Assembly: GCA_028875725.1 (NCBI GenBank)
Contig: JAPPCR010000006.1
Location: forward strand, 1,061,786 to 1,125,785
From: Acidobacteriota bacterium
Lineage (GTDB): Bacteria; Acidobacteriota; Thermoanaerobaculia; Multivoradales; Multivoraceae
Length of the DNA: 64,000 nt
Reading direction: 5' to 3'
Each line of letters starts with the position of its first letter. Position 1 is the first letter of the stretch. The position numbers and the translations under genes are program-made. Of the stretch, positions 1-8,611 are shown piece after piece. Below the pieces are notes generated by a model. It saw nothing but the letters and a program-made list of their open reading frames with translations. It was not told the origin of the DNA and did not search any database.

Positions 1-42
1 CCGGCGCGCGATCCGGTGAGCCTGCGAGTGGTGGAGCAGTGA
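1..42 (+). CDS. C-terminal tail of an upstream gene (partial)
   Basis: An open frame enters from the left edge, reads 13 codons (ending S-L-R-V-V-E-Q) and stops at TGA 40-42, about 42 nt before the symporter gene. It could be the end of an upstream gene on the same strand. The fragment is too short to assign a family, and the reading frame is chosen only because it ends just before the next gene. Confidence 0.3.
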   Translation, partial: PARDPVSLRVVEQ

Positions 43-84
43 GACCGGAGCCCAGGTGGCCGTCGGTGAACGGAACGTGATCGT

Positions 85-1443
85 TTGCAGGCTCTAGACA
101 GCTTCCTGGAAACCGTCGTCGGCTACGCCTGGGGCATGCCCCTGGTCGTCCTGCTGATCGGCTCGGGCGCGTTCTTCTGCCTCTACGTGCGGCTTCGGCC
201 GCTGTTCCACATGGGCCACGCGACCGCGGTGACCCTGGGCAAGTACGACTCGCCGGACGATCCGGGTCAGATCAGCCACTTCCAGGCCCTGTCGACGGCG
301 CTGGCGGCCACGATCGGCGTCGGCAACATCGGCGGCGTGGCGATCGCGGTGACCCAGGGCGGCGCCGGGGCGGTGTTCTGGATGTGGGTCGCGGCCGTCG
401 TCGGCATGGGCACGAAGTTCTTTTCCTGCACACTGTCCCAGATCTACCGCGGCCGGGACGAACGGGGCGCGCTTCTCGGCGGGACGATGTACACGATCGA
501 GCTCGGCCTCGGGAAGAAGTTCAAGCCGCTGGCGATCATGTTCTGCACCTTCGGCCTGTTCGGCTGCCTGCCGATGTTCCAGAGCAACCAGGTGGCGGAA
601 CTGCTGAACGCCCAGTTCGGACTTGATCCGATCCTGACCGGCGTGGGCTGCGTGGCCCTGGTGGCGCTGGTCGCCTTCGGTGGCGTCGAGCGGATCGGGG
701 CGGTGACGGGACGGTTCGTGCCGGTCATGTGCGTCCTGTACCTGGGCATGGCGCTCTGCGTGCTGTTCGTGCGCTCGGACATCGCGGTGGAGGTGTTCGG
801 CCGCATCTTCCGCGAGGCCTTTACCGGCACGGCGGCGGCCGGCGGCGCGATGGGGATCGGTTTCCAGCAGGCGATGATGATCGGCGTCCGCCGGGCCGCG
901 TTCTCGAACGAGGCCGGCCTCGGTACGGCGCCGCTCGCCCACGGCGCGGCGAAGACGAACGAACCCGTCCGAGAGGGTCTCGTGGCGATGCTGGGCCCCT
1001 TCATCGACACGATCGTCGTCTGCTCTCTCACCGCCTTCGTCATCCTCTCCAGCGGCCTGGAGACCGTCGGGGAGATCAGCGGCGTCTCACTAACGGCGGA
1101 CTCCGTCGAGAGCGCCCTCGGCGCGCCCGGCCGTGCCCTGCTGGTGCTGATCGTGATGATGTTCGCCATCTCGACGATGGTGAGCTACTCGTACTACGGC
1201 AAGCGCTGCTTCGCCTACCTGTTCGGCGCGAAGCGCGACGGGCTCTACACCTGGTTCTACCTCCTGGGCATCTTCGTCGGCGCCTGGTGGAGCGCCAGCA
1301 TGGTGATCAACCTGATCGACACCGCCCTGGCCCTGATGGCGGTGCCGAACCTGATCGCGACGCTGCTCCTGGCGCCGAAGGTGAAGGCGGCTGCGGTGGA
1401 CTACTTCGACCGGCTGCGGGCGGAGCGAAGGGGCTCCCCGTAG
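85..1443 (+). CDS. AGCS-family sodium:alanine/glycine symporter
   Basis: Inner-membrane secondary transporter that imports alanine or glycine with sodium. It has 452 residues, within the family range, and about ten hydrophobic segments across its length. The family signature ATIGVGNIGGVA lies at residues 75-86, and N-E-A-G-L-G-T-A-P-L-A-H starts near residue 275, followed by LGPFIDTIVV; both are highly conserved in AGCS carriers. The start used is TTG at 85. There is no clear Shine-Dalgarno, and the hydrophobic N-terminal helix begins right after it, so the start is plausible but not proven. The next gene, 33 nt downstream, has its own apparent promoter, so the symporter may be transcribed alone. 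Alanine versus glycine preference cannot be read from sequence alone. Confidence 0.93.
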   Translation: MQALDSFLETVVGYAWGMPLVVLLIGSGAFFCLYVRLRPLFHMGHATAVTLGKYDSPDDPGQISHFQALSTALAATIGVGNIGGVAIAVTQGGAGAVFWMWVAAVVGMGTKFFSCTLSQIYRGRDERGALLGGTMYTIELGLGKKFKPLAIMFCTFGLFGCLPMFQSNQVAELLNAQFGLDPILTGVGCVALVALVAFGGVERIGAVTGRFVPVMCVLYLGMALCVLFVRSDIAVEVFGRIFREAFTGTAAAGGAMGIGFQQAMMIGVRRAAFSNEAGLGTAPLAHGAAKTNEPVREGLVAMLGPFIDTIVVCSLTAFVILSSGLETVGEISGVSLTADSVESALGAPGRALLVLIVMMFAISTMVSYSYYGKRCFAYLFGAKRDGLYTWFYLLGIFVGAWWSASMVINLIDTALALMAVPNLIATLLLAPKVKAAAVDYFDRLRAERRGSP

Positions 1444-1462
1444 AGAGCGGCCCGCACCGCAG

Positions 1463-1468
1463 TAGAGT
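1463..1468 (+). promoter_or_regulatory. -10-like hexamer (TAGAGT) before the START-like gene
   Basis: TAGAGT ends 8 nt before the ATG at 1477, and no Shine-Dalgarno lies between them. A sigma-70 type start site would fall on or next to the ATG, predicting a leaderless message. No good -35 is visible. This is inferred from spacing and from the same pattern at other genes here. Confidence 0.4.
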
Positions 1469-1476
1469 CCCGCGAC

Positions 1477-2145
1477 ATGGGAAGAGCGGGCGGCGGGGTT
1501 GCGGTCTGCCTGGTCCTGACCGCCGTTCCGGTGGAGGCGGTCAATCCGTGCGACGTCGACTTCGGGCAGCCGGTACAGGAGGTTCCGCGCGAGATTGTTC
1601 TGACCTGGGACCTGCCTCCCGCCGGCAAGTGGCGAGTCGTCCGGAAAGAAGTCGGGCGGCGAGTGCGTGAGGGTTGCGGCGTCGGTTCCATCGACGTGCC
1701 GTTGCGGGCGGTACGTCAGGTCATCGATGCCGCGGCGGAGTTCGACGAGTTCATGCCGCGCATTCTCGAGTCCGACGTCGAGCCGGTTTCGGCAGGGGTC
1801 TACCTGAACCGGCAGACGCTGGACATGCCGTTCCCGGTGGAGGATCGGCGCTACACGGTTCGCGTGGAAACCGGAGCCATCGGAACCGGCGTCGGTGCGG
1901 GCTGGCAGGCCCGTTGGACCTACGTGGAGGGATCCGGGAACATCCGGGAGAGCAGAGGGTCCTGGACTCTGATTCCGGTGAGCGCCGATCGCACGGTCGT
2001 TGTCTACCGACTGCTGACTGACCCCGGTGGTCGTCTTCCGGCCTGGGTCGTCGACTATGCGGCGCCACGCACTCTGCGGCAGGTGCTCAACGCGGTGCGT
2101 GATCGGGTGCTAATCAACTTCAGTCGACGTCAGCCAGCACGATGA
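1477..2145 (+). CDS. Secreted START/SRPBCC-like protein, function unknown
   Basis: A 222-residue protein with a short N-terminal hydrophobic stretch (residues 6-21) compatible with export. The body resembles the START/polyketide-cyclase helix-grip fold: a W-R-V-V-R-K-E-V-G-R-R-V strand, V-P-L-R-A-V-R-Q-V near residue 75 where these proteins have the first helix, alternating strands (Y-T-V-R-V-E-T, W-Q-A-R-W-T-Y-V), and a C-terminal helix A-P-R-T-L-R-Q-V-L-N-A-V-R. Such domains bind lipids or other hydrophobic ligands, but the ligand here is unknown. No Shine-Dalgarno is present and a -10-like TAGAGT sits 8 nt upstream. Its last 26 nt overlap the 3' end of the convergent ketoacyl synthase gene. 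Confidence 0.6.
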   Translation: MGRAGGGVAVCLVLTAVPVEAVNPCDVDFGQPVQEVPREIVLTWDLPPAGKWRVVRKEVGRRVREGCGVGSIDVPLRAVRQVIDAAAEFDEFMPRILESDVEPVSAGVYLNRQTLDMPFPVEDRRYTVRVETGAIGTGVGAGWQARWTYVEGSGNIRESRGSWTLIPVSADRTVVVYRLLTDPGGRLPAWVVDYAAPRTLRQVLNAVRDRVLINFSRRQPAR

Positions 2146-3370
2146 CCACGTTCTGGCCGCCGAAGCCGAAGGCGTTGACCAGGGCGACGCCGGTGGGGTG
2201 GGCGCGGGCCCGGTTCGGCACGTAGTCCAGATCGCAGTCCGGGTCAGGCCGTTCGAGGTTGATCGTCGGGCAGATCGTCCCCTCCTCGATCGTCTTCACC
2301 GCGGCCAGAGCCGACACGGCTCCGGCCGCGCCGAGCATGTGGCCGACCTGGGATTTCGTCGCTGTTACCGCTACGTGCCGGGCGCGCTCACCGAGGGCGG
2401 TCTTGATCGCCAGCGTCTCGGCGACATCGCCCAGAGGCGTGGCGGTGCCGTGGGCGAACACGGCGTCGACTTCGCCGGGATCCGTACCGCCCGACTCCAG
2501 CGCCCGATTCATCGCGGCGGCCGCACCGGAGCCACCGGGCCGGGGCGCGGTCAGGTGGTGTGCGTCGGCCGTAACCGCGCCGCCGCGCACCTCGGCGTAG
2601 ATGGGGGCGCCCCGTCGCTCGGCGTGTCGCTCGGTCTCGATCACGAACGCGACGCCGCCCTCGCCGAACACGAAACCGTCTCGGTCGGCGTCGAATGGTC
2701 GGCTCGCGGCTGGGGGATCGTCGTTGCGGGTCGAGAGCGCCTGCAGGCGCGAGAACGTCGCGATGATGAGCGGCGTGATGCCGGCCTCGGCGCCTCCGGC
2801 GATGACCGCGTCGACCTCGCCAGAGCGCAGGAGACGGTAGGCCTCGAGCAGGGCGTAGTTGCCGCTCGCGCAGGCCAGGGTCGAGGTTGTGGTCGGTCCC
2901 GTGATTCCGAGTTCGATCGAGATCAGGCAGGAGACGGCATTCGGCATCACGTCGGTGACCAGGAAGGGGTTCGCCTGCTGCGGTCCCCGGGCTACGAGCC
3001 TGCGCGTGCCGCTTTCCATGCTCGCCAGACCGCCGCCGCCGGTGTTGAAGGTGATGCCGTAGCGATGGGCGACCGCGGAGTCGATCGCGAGGTCGGCGTC
3101 GTCCACCGCCTGCTTGGCCGAAGCGACCGCGAAGTGGGTGGCGCGGGCGAGGCGCCGCGCCGCCTTGCTCTCGAGCCACTCCCTGGGCTCGAAGTCGCGC
3201 ACCTCGCAGGCGATCTTCACCTTGAAGCCGTCCGTGTCGAAGGCGGTAATCGGGCCGGCGCCCGAGTCGCCGGCCTTCATCCGGCGCCAGAACGTATCGA
3301 CGTCGTTGCCGACAGGGGTCACGGCGCCGAGCCCGGTGATCACGATCCGGCCGTTGTCCGTCGCGGGCAT
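2120..3370 (-). CDS. Beta-ketoacyl-ACP synthase II-type (FabF-like)
   Basis: Condensing enzyme of the thiolase fold, elongating acyl-ACP with malonyl-ACP in the cytoplasm. At 416 residues it has the usual FabF length. It begins with the family signature R-I-V-I-T-G-L-G-A-V-T-P-V-G (residues 8-21). The triad is intact: Cys167 in T-L-A-C-A-S-G, His307 in A-H-G-T-A-T-P-L-G-D and His344 in S-Q-V-G-H-M-L-G-A-A-G, with Lys339 just before. The C-terminal N-A-F-G-F-G-G-Q-N is typical apart from Gln for the usual His. No acyl carrier protein or other fab gene is adjacent, so it may serve a specialised lipid or polyketide route rather than housekeeping synthesis. A TATCCT hexamer lies 6 nt before the ATG without a Shine-Dalgarno. 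Confidence 0.92.
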   Translation of the reverse strand: MPATDNGRIVITGLGAVTPVGNDVDTFWRRMKAGDSGAGPITAFDTDGFKVKIACEVRDFEPREWLESKAARRLARATHFAVASAKQAVDDADLAIDSAVAHRYGITFNTGGGGLASMESGTRRLVARGPQQANPFLVTDVMPNAVSCLISIELGITGPTTTSTLACASGNYALLEAYRLLRSGEVDAVIAGGAEAGITPLIIATFSRLQALSTRNDDPPAASRPFDADRDGFVFGEGGVAFVIETERHAERRGAPIYAEVRGGAVTADAHHLTAPRPGGSGAAAAMNRALESGGTDPGEVDAVFAHGTATPLGDVAETLAIKTALGERARHVAVTATKSQVGHMLGAAGAVSALAAVKTIEEGTICPTINLERPDPDCDLDYVPNRARAHPTGVALVNAFGFGGQNVVIVLADVD

Positions 3371-3398
3371 CGCGCGAGGATAGCGCCGCTCCCTGCGC

Positions 3399-3404
3399 TA
3401 CGCT
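3399..3404 (+). promoter_or_regulatory. -10-like hexamer (TACGCT) for the quinoprotein gene
   Basis: TACGCT lies 44 nt before the ATG at 3449, in the divergent gap between the ketoacyl synthase and the PQQ dehydrogenase. The same hexamer in the context GCTACGCTCG recurs at 5223-5228, before the next gene. No convincing -35 is visible. Confidence 0.35.
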
Positions 3405-3448
3405 CGCCGTTCGCCACCCGCAGGAAGCCCTGAACAGGGAGTTTGAGT

Positions 3449-5206
3449 ATGAGTCGAGAGCCCGTCGTACGGCTCGCATCGGTTGCCGCGGCGCTTCTGG
3501 CCGCTTTCGGGCCGGCGCTTCACGCGCAGTCCGGCGAGGACTTCGTCCCCGTCACGGACGCGATGCTCGAGGATCCCTCCCCCGGCGACTGGTTGCACTG
3601 GCGCCGGACGCAGGACGGCTGGGCCTACAGCCCGCTCGACCAGATCGACCGGGAGAACGTCGGCGAACTGACCCTGGCCTGGTCGCGCGGACTGGAGGAG
3701 GGCAGTCAGCAAGGGACGCCGATCGTCTACGACGGCGTCATGTACTACCCGAATCCGAGCAGCGTCACCCAGGCGATCGACGCGGCCACCGGCGACTTCC
3801 TCTGGGAGTACAGGAGGCGGATCCCGAGGGACATCGCCACCTACGTCGGCGGGCTGGAAACGGTCAACCGGAGCATCGCGATCTACGGCGGCCTGATCAT
3901 CGACACGGCCAACGACGGTTACGTCTATGCGCTGGACGCGCTGACCGGTGAACTGGCCTGGGAGACGGAGATTGTCGACTACGAGACGGAGCCGGCCAGG
4001 CACTCGACCGGGCCGATCATCGCCGCGGGCCGGGTGATCTCGGGCCGGAGCTGCCGGCCGCATCGGGGGCCCGAGGCGTGTTTCATCGCGGCCCACGATG
4101 CCGTGACCGGCGAGGAGCTCTGGCGTCGCCCGCTGATTCCGGGACCGGGAGAGCCGGGCAATGAGACCTGGGGGGACCTGCCGTACGAGAACCGGCACCA
4201 CGTCGGGTCCTGGATGGCGCCGAGCTACGACCCCGAGCTCGAACTCCTGATCGTCGGCACGTCGGTCACGTCGCCGGCGCCGAAGTTCCTGCTCGGCGGC
4301 CACGAGAAGCGGCACCTCTACCACAACTCGACCCTGGCTCTCGAGGTCGCGACGGGCGAAGTGCGCTGGTACTACCAGCATCTGAACGACCACTGGGACC
4401 TGGACCATCCTTTCGAGCGGCTGCTGGTCGACACGGCCGTCGCGCCGGACGCGGAGGTCGTACCGTGGCGGAACCCGCGGATCGAGGCGGGGGAGACGCG
4501 CAGGGTGGTGACCGGAGTGCCGGGAAAGACGGGCCTGGTCTACACCCTCGACCGGGAGACCGGCGAGTTCCTCTGGGCGCGGTCGACGGTGCCGCAGAAC
4601 GTGATCGAACGGATCGACGGCGAGACGGGCGCAGTCGTCGAGAACCCGGAAGTCGTGTTCACCGAACTGGAGCAGGAACGCCTGATCTGTCCCTCACTCC
4701 TCGGTGGCAAGGACTGGGAAGCCGGCGCCTACAGCCCGCTGACCAACGCGATGTACTACCCGCTCCGGAATCTCTGCTCCCAGATGACGACCCGCGTCGG
4801 CCGCGGCGCGATGCACTACGCCCTGGTCAACGACACCCAGTTCGCGCCCGGAAAGGAAACGCTGGGTACGGTCTACGCGATCTCAGCGGAGACGGGCGAG
4901 ACGCTGTGGCTCCACGAACGGCTGCCGGTGACGATGTCGCTCGCCACGACCGGAGGCGGCCTCGTCTTCGGCGGCGACGTGGGTGGCCGCTTCTGGGCGC
5001 TGGACCAGGAGACCGGCGAGGTGCTCTGGGAGATCAACCTCGGCTCCTCGGTGACCGGCTTCCCGGTCAGCTACGAAGTGGACGGCCGCCAGTACGTGGC
5101 GGTCGGCACGGGCGCGGAGGGCGGCACGACGAGCACGTTCCGGCGGCTGACGGCGGAACTCAATCCGAGTTCGAACAACACGCTGTTCGTGTTCGCGCTG
5201 CCCTGA
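3449..5206 (+). CDS. Secreted PQQ-dependent (quinoprotein) dehydrogenase
   Basis: Periplasmic beta-propeller enzyme of the PQQ alcohol/glucose dehydrogenase family, oxidising an alcohol or aldose and passing electrons to the respiratory chain. It has 585 residues from ATG 3449. That start is preferred over TTG 3443 because AGGGAG (3436-3441) is 7 nt upstream of the ATG but only 1 nt from the TTG. A signal peptide covers about residues 1-27, ending L-H-A-Q. Repeated blades show the A-x-D-x-x-T-G-x-x-x-W pattern (A-I-D-A-A-T-G-D-F-L-W, A-L-D-A-L-T-G-E-L-A-W, A-L-D-Q-E-T-G-E-V-L-W). There is no C-terminal cytochrome c domain, so it needs an external acceptor. Substrate is not predictable. PQQ synthesis genes are absent from the window. 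Confidence 0.85.
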   Translation: MSREPVVRLASVAAALLAAFGPALHAQSGEDFVPVTDAMLEDPSPGDWLHWRRTQDGWAYSPLDQIDRENVGELTLAWSRGLEEGSQQGTPIVYDGVMYYPNPSSVTQAIDAATGDFLWEYRRRIPRDIATYVGGLETVNRSIAIYGGLIIDTANDGYVYALDALTGELAWETEIVDYETEPARHSTGPIIAAGRVISGRSCRPHRGPEACFIAAHDAVTGEELWRRPLIPGPGEPGNETWGDLPYENRHHVGSWMAPSYDPELELLIVGTSVTSPAPKFLLGGHEKRHLYHNSTLALEVATGEVRWYYQHLNDHWDLDHPFERLLVDTAVAPDAEVVPWRNPRIEAGETRRVVTGVPGKTGLVYTLDRETGEFLWARSTVPQNVIERIDGETGAVVENPEVVFTELEQERLICPSLLGGKDWEAGAYSPLTNAMYYPLRNLCSQMTTRVGRGAMHYALVNDTQFAPGKETLGTVYAISAETGETLWLHERLPVTMSLATTGGGLVFGGDVGGRFWALDQETGEVLWEINLGSSVTGFPVSYEVDGRQYVAVGTGAEGGTTSTFRRLTAELNPSSNNTLFVFALP

Positions 5207-5267
5207 CGTCAGGGTGGTGCGCTACGCTCGTTCCAGTCCACCAACAGCGCGTACCAGGAGGTCGAGA

Positions 5268-6296
5268 ATGATGACCCGAGCCCTCTCCCTGTGTGCAGTG
5301 ATCAGCCTGCTGCTCGTGCTGAGCCTCGCGGCCGAGGACATTCCACGCACTCCAAGCGGCCGGCCGGACTTCTCCGGCAACTACGACCTCTCCTTCCTGA
5401 CGCCGCTGGAGCGCGATCCCCGGTTCGGCGACCGGGAGTACTTCACCGAAGAGGAGGCGAAAGCGATTGCCGATGGGATGGTTGCGGCCAACGCCCGCGA
5501 TCAGGAAGTCCGTGATCCCGACCGGGACGTGATCGCGGGGCGGTCGGAGGACGGCTACCGGGGAGTCGGCGCCTACAACGCCTTCTGGCTTGATCGTGGT
5601 ACGGCTGCCTTCAAGGTCGACGGCAAGTACCGGACATCGGTGCTCACCGATCCGCCGAACGGTCGGTTGCCGCCGCGAACCGAGGCGGGTCAGGCGCGCT
5701 TCGACACACTGCCGCCCTTCGGCTATGAGAACACGGGCACGGCCTGGTGGCTGGAGAACGGGGACGACCCCTACGACGGGCCGGAATCGCTCACCCTCGG
5801 CAACCGCTGCGTCTTCCACCAGGGATCGACGATGCCGATCGGTCCGAGGGCCTACAACAATCTGAAGACGATCGTCCAGACCGACAGCCACGTCGTCATC
5901 CTGATCGAGTGGATGCACTGGGCCCGGATCGTGCGGCTTGGGGCGGAGCACATTCCGGAGGACTACCGCTCCTACGCGGGCGACTCGATTGGCCGGTGGG
6001 AAGGCGACACCCTGGTGATCGAGACGAGGAACCTGCTGGGCGACTGGGGCTTCCACCGGGAAGGGGCCCATGTCGTCGAGCGCCTACGCTTTCAGGACAA
6101 GGACACCCTGTTCTACGAGTACACGGTCAACGACCCGGAGTTCACCGTTCCCTACAGCGGGTCGCTGCCTTGGCCGCGCACCGACGATCTCCTCTACGAG
6201 TTCGCGTGCCAGGAGGGGAACTACTCGATGGGCAACACGCTCCGCGGCGCGCGGTACCTGGAGCAGCAGTACGTCGAGAAGCACGGGCGACAGTAG
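5268..6296 (+). CDS. Secreted protein, family A paralogue 1 (unknown function)
   Basis: A 342-residue exported protein. The frame opens further upstream, but ATG 5268 is chosen because AGGAGG (5256-5261) sits 6 nt before it and a signal peptide follows (A-L-S-L-C-A-V-I-S-L-L-L-V-L-S-L-A-A). The mature part begins R-T-P-S-G-R-P-D-F-S-G-N-Y-D. A later core, D-S-I-G-R-W-E-G-D-T-L-V-I-E-T, is shared with the products at 6416 and 7407. It is clearly a paralogue of the 7407 product, matching in almost every block (R-T-x-S-G-R-P-D, F-W-x-D-x-G-T, L-Y-E-x-A-C-x-E-G-N-Y). Such proteins are common in acidobacterial genomes beside PQQ proteins; I know no experimentally assigned function. Confidence 0.8.
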   Translation: MMTRALSLCAVISLLLVLSLAAEDIPRTPSGRPDFSGNYDLSFLTPLERDPRFGDREYFTEEEAKAIADGMVAANARDQEVRDPDRDVIAGRSEDGYRGVGAYNAFWLDRGTAAFKVDGKYRTSVLTDPPNGRLPPRTEAGQARFDTLPPFGYENTGTAWWLENGDDPYDGPESLTLGNRCVFHQGSTMPIGPRAYNNLKTIVQTDSHVVILIEWMHWARIVRLGAEHIPEDYRSYAGDSIGRWEGDTLVIETRNLLGDWGFHREGAHVVERLRFQDKDTLFYEYTVNDPEFTVPYSGSLPWPRTDDLLYEFACQEGNYSMGNTLRGARYLEQQYVEKHGRQ

Positions 6297-6415
6297 TCGT
6301 TGGCGGCACGGCGAGGCTGTACAGGCGGATCGGCTCGGGGTTGACCCCATTCGCCTAAGGTGACAGGGTTCGCCTTCATTCCGTTCAGACAACTCGGCGT
6401 CTGCCGAAGAGGAGT

Positions 6416-7342
6416 ATGGCCAACGTCATGAAACTCGGAACAAGCGTGTCTTCTCGATTTGCCGTGGCCGTGGCCGCGGTTCTCGCCGTGGCGGTGGCGC
6501 CGCTCGCGGCCCAGGACTTCGAGCCGCAGCGGCTGTCGGACGGTCACCCTGATCTGAACGGCATCTGGCAGGCCCTGAACGAGGCGAACTACGACCTCGA
6601 GTTGCACATGGCCCGCGCCGCCATGCAGTTGCGCGAGGGCCCGCACGGTCCGCTGCCCGCGGCCGAGGTGCTCAACTTTGGCGCGGTCGGCTCGGTACCG
6701 CCGGGCATGGGCGTGATCAAGGGCGGCGGGAAGATCCCGTACACCGACGCCGCCATGGCGAAGAAGATGGAGAACATGGCGAATTGGTCCACTCGCGACC
6801 AGGAGATCTACTGCTACCTGCCGGGCGTTCCGCGGGCCACCTACATTCCCCAGCCATTCCAGATCTTCCACAGCGAGAACGCGATCTTCATCGCTTACCA
6901 GTACGCCGGCGCGGTCCGGGACATCTACCTGGAGGATCCGAAGCCCGCTCAGATCGACAGTTGGATGGGCATGTCGTACGGCCGTTGGGACGGCGACACG
7001 CTGGTCGTCGAAGTCAATGGTCTGCTCGCCAAGGACTGCGCTGAGCGACCGGAAGACATGGCCGGCTGTGGCGGCTGGCTCGACCGCTCGGGCAACCACT
7101 ACAGCAACCAGTTGACGGTGGTCGAGCGGTACACGCTGGCCGGTCCCAACCACATCCACTACGAGGCGACGCTGACGGACCCGCAGACGTACACCGAGCC
7201 GTGGACGATCGAAATGCCGCTCTACCGGCGGATGGAGCCCAACGCTCGGCTGATGGACTTCCGCTGCGTCGAGTTCGTCGAGGAGCTGATGTACGGCGAG
7301 TACCGGCGGAGCCCGCTGCCCCGGATGAAGCTGGTCGAGTAG
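6416..7342 (+). CDS. Secreted protein related to family A (unknown function)
   Basis: A 308-residue exported protein with a signal peptide ending A-P-L-A-A-Q near residue 33. The mature part begins R-L-S-D-G-H-P-D-L-N-G-I-W-Q, the same xG-x-P-D-L-x-G-x-W/Y opening as the flanking paralogues, and carries the shared core S-Y-G-R-W-D-G-D-T-L-V-V-E. It is more distant and shorter than the 5268 and 7407 products. GAGGAG is only about 1 nt from ATG 6416 and about 13 nt from the in-frame ATG 6428, so the exact start is uncertain; the signal peptide works from either. A 119-nt gap precedes it and holds a short GGGG/CCCC hairpin and a TAAGGT hexamer. Function is unknown. Confidence 0.78.
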   Translation: MANVMKLGTSVSSRFAVAVAAVLAVAVAPLAAQDFEPQRLSDGHPDLNGIWQALNEANYDLELHMARAAMQLREGPHGPLPAAEVLNFGAVGSVPPGMGVIKGGGKIPYTDAAMAKKMENMANWSTRDQEIYCYLPGVPRATYIPQPFQIFHSENAIFIAYQYAGAVRDIYLEDPKPAQIDSWMGMSYGRWDGDTLVVEVNGLLAKDCAERPEDMAGCGGWLDRSGNHYSNQLTVVERYTLAGPNHIHYEATLTDPQTYTEPWTIEMPLYRRMEPNARLMDFRCVEFVEELMYGEYRRSPLPRMKLVE

Positions 7343-7406
7343 AAGAGCACCGCAGGGCGCCGCCCTCAGGGGCCGGTCGCCTTGGCGGCGAAAGCGAGGT
7401 TCAGGC

Positions 7407-8489
7407 ATGCGCGAATCCAGACTCAATGTAGCTGTAACCCTGCTTGCGCTGGTCGGATTCGTCGCGCCCGCGTTTGCGGCTGGCGACGAGGATGTCCCGC
7501 GCACTGCCTCGGGGCGGCCCGACCTCACCGGGCACTACGATGTCGCCACGTTGACGCCGTTGGCGCGGCCCCCGGCGTTTGGCGACAACCTCTTCCTGAC
7601 CAGGGAAGAAGCAGACGAAAGGGTGCGGCAGGCCGCGTTCTTGCGGGCCGCGAGTTCGCGTGACAGTGACCCGGACCGCGAGGCGCCGCCGGACGGCGGC
7701 GACGGCTCGCCGGGCGCCGCCGGCAACGTCGGCGGCTACAACTCGTTCTGGATCGACAACGGCACCGACGTGTTCGAGATCGACGGCAAGTTCCGGACCT
7801 CCATCATCACCCATCCGAAGAACGGCCGGCACCCGCCGCTGACCGAAGCGGCCATGGAGCGCAATGCCGCCCGGCGCGGTTTCTGGCGCGCCAACACGGG
7901 CGAGGCCTGGTGGCTTGAACGCGGCGGGGTCGGACCGTACGACGATCCGGAACTCCGGCCGCTGGCGGAGCGTTGCCTGCTGGGCTTCAGTTCGACCGCC
8001 GGGCCGCCGATGCTGCCGGCGCTCTACAACAACGTGAAGCGCATCGTCCAGACCGAGGACCACGTGATGATCCTGGTCGAGATGGTTCACGACGCGCGCG
8101 TCGTCCGGATCGGCGGCGAGCACTCGCCGGCCGGGGAGCGTCGCTGGCTTGGCGACTCCATCGGCTGGTGGGAGGAGGACACCCTGGTCATCGAGACGAC
8201 GAACTTCGGTGACCGCACGGGGCTCCGCGGTGGCACCCGGGATATGCGTACGGTGGAGCGGTTCTCGGTGAACGACAAGGACAGCCTCCTGTACCGGTTC
8301 ACGGTCGAGGACCCGAACACCTGGACCGAGTCGTGGAGCGGCGAGTACGTCTGGCCGCGCACGGACGCATTGCTGTACGAGTACGCCTGTCACGAGGGCA
8401 ACTACGCCCTCGGCAACATCATGCGCGGCGCCCGACTGTTGGAGGAGGACGCCCTGGCCACGGCGGGCGCGGCAGATTCCGGACAGTGA
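7407..8489 (+). CDS. Secreted protein, family A paralogue 2 (unknown function)
   Basis: A 360-residue exported protein with a signal peptide ending F-V-A-P-A-F-A-A (about residue 25). It is the closest relative of the 5268 product and keeps the same order of blocks: R-T-A-S-G-R-P-D-L-T-G-H-Y-D, Y-N-S-F-W-I-D-N-G-T, T-G-E-A-W-W-L-E, D-S-I-G-W-W-E-E-D-T-L-V-I-E-T, and L-L-Y-E-Y-A-C-H-E-G-N-Y. Lengths and block spacing are consistent with tandem duplication, with the 6416 gene in between. The Trp-rich, acidic composition suggests a beta-rich ligand-binding protein, but that is inference. No catalytic motif is recognised. Confidence 0.8.
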   Translation: MRESRLNVAVTLLALVGFVAPAFAAGDEDVPRTASGRPDLTGHYDVATLTPLARPPAFGDNLFLTREEADERVRQAAFLRAASSRDSDPDREAPPDGGDGSPGAAGNVGGYNSFWIDNGTDVFEIDGKFRTSIITHPKNGRHPPLTEAAMERNAARRGFWRANTGEAWWLERGGVGPYDDPELRPLAERCLLGFSSTAGPPMLPALYNNVKRIVQTEDHVMILVEMVHDARVVRIGGEHSPAGERRWLGDSIGWWEEDTLVIETTNFGDRTGLRGGTRDMRTVERFSVNDKDSLLYRFTVEDPNTWTESWSGEYVWPRTDALLYEYACHEGNYALGNIMRGARLLEEDALATAGAADSGQ

Positions 8490-8505
8490 CCCCAGCCGAT
8501 CCTGC

Positions 8506-8511
8506 TAGAGT
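8506..8511 (+). promoter_or_regulatory. -10-like hexamer (TAGAGT) upstream of DUF6152 gene
   Basis: TAGAGT lies 100 nt before the ATG at 8612 in the 122-nt gap after the family A paralogue. It matches the hexamer seen before 1477, 45269 and 48419. This would give a leader of roughly 95 nt; no riboswitch-like fold is evident to me in it. Confidence 0.3.
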
Positions 8512-8611
8512 CGGTTGACAGGTTCTGGAGAGTGCGTCGCGGAGCGCGGCATCAACTGAACGAAAGCCCACGGGTAACACCTACATCACAACCGAGGAGT
8601 GAGAGACGTCC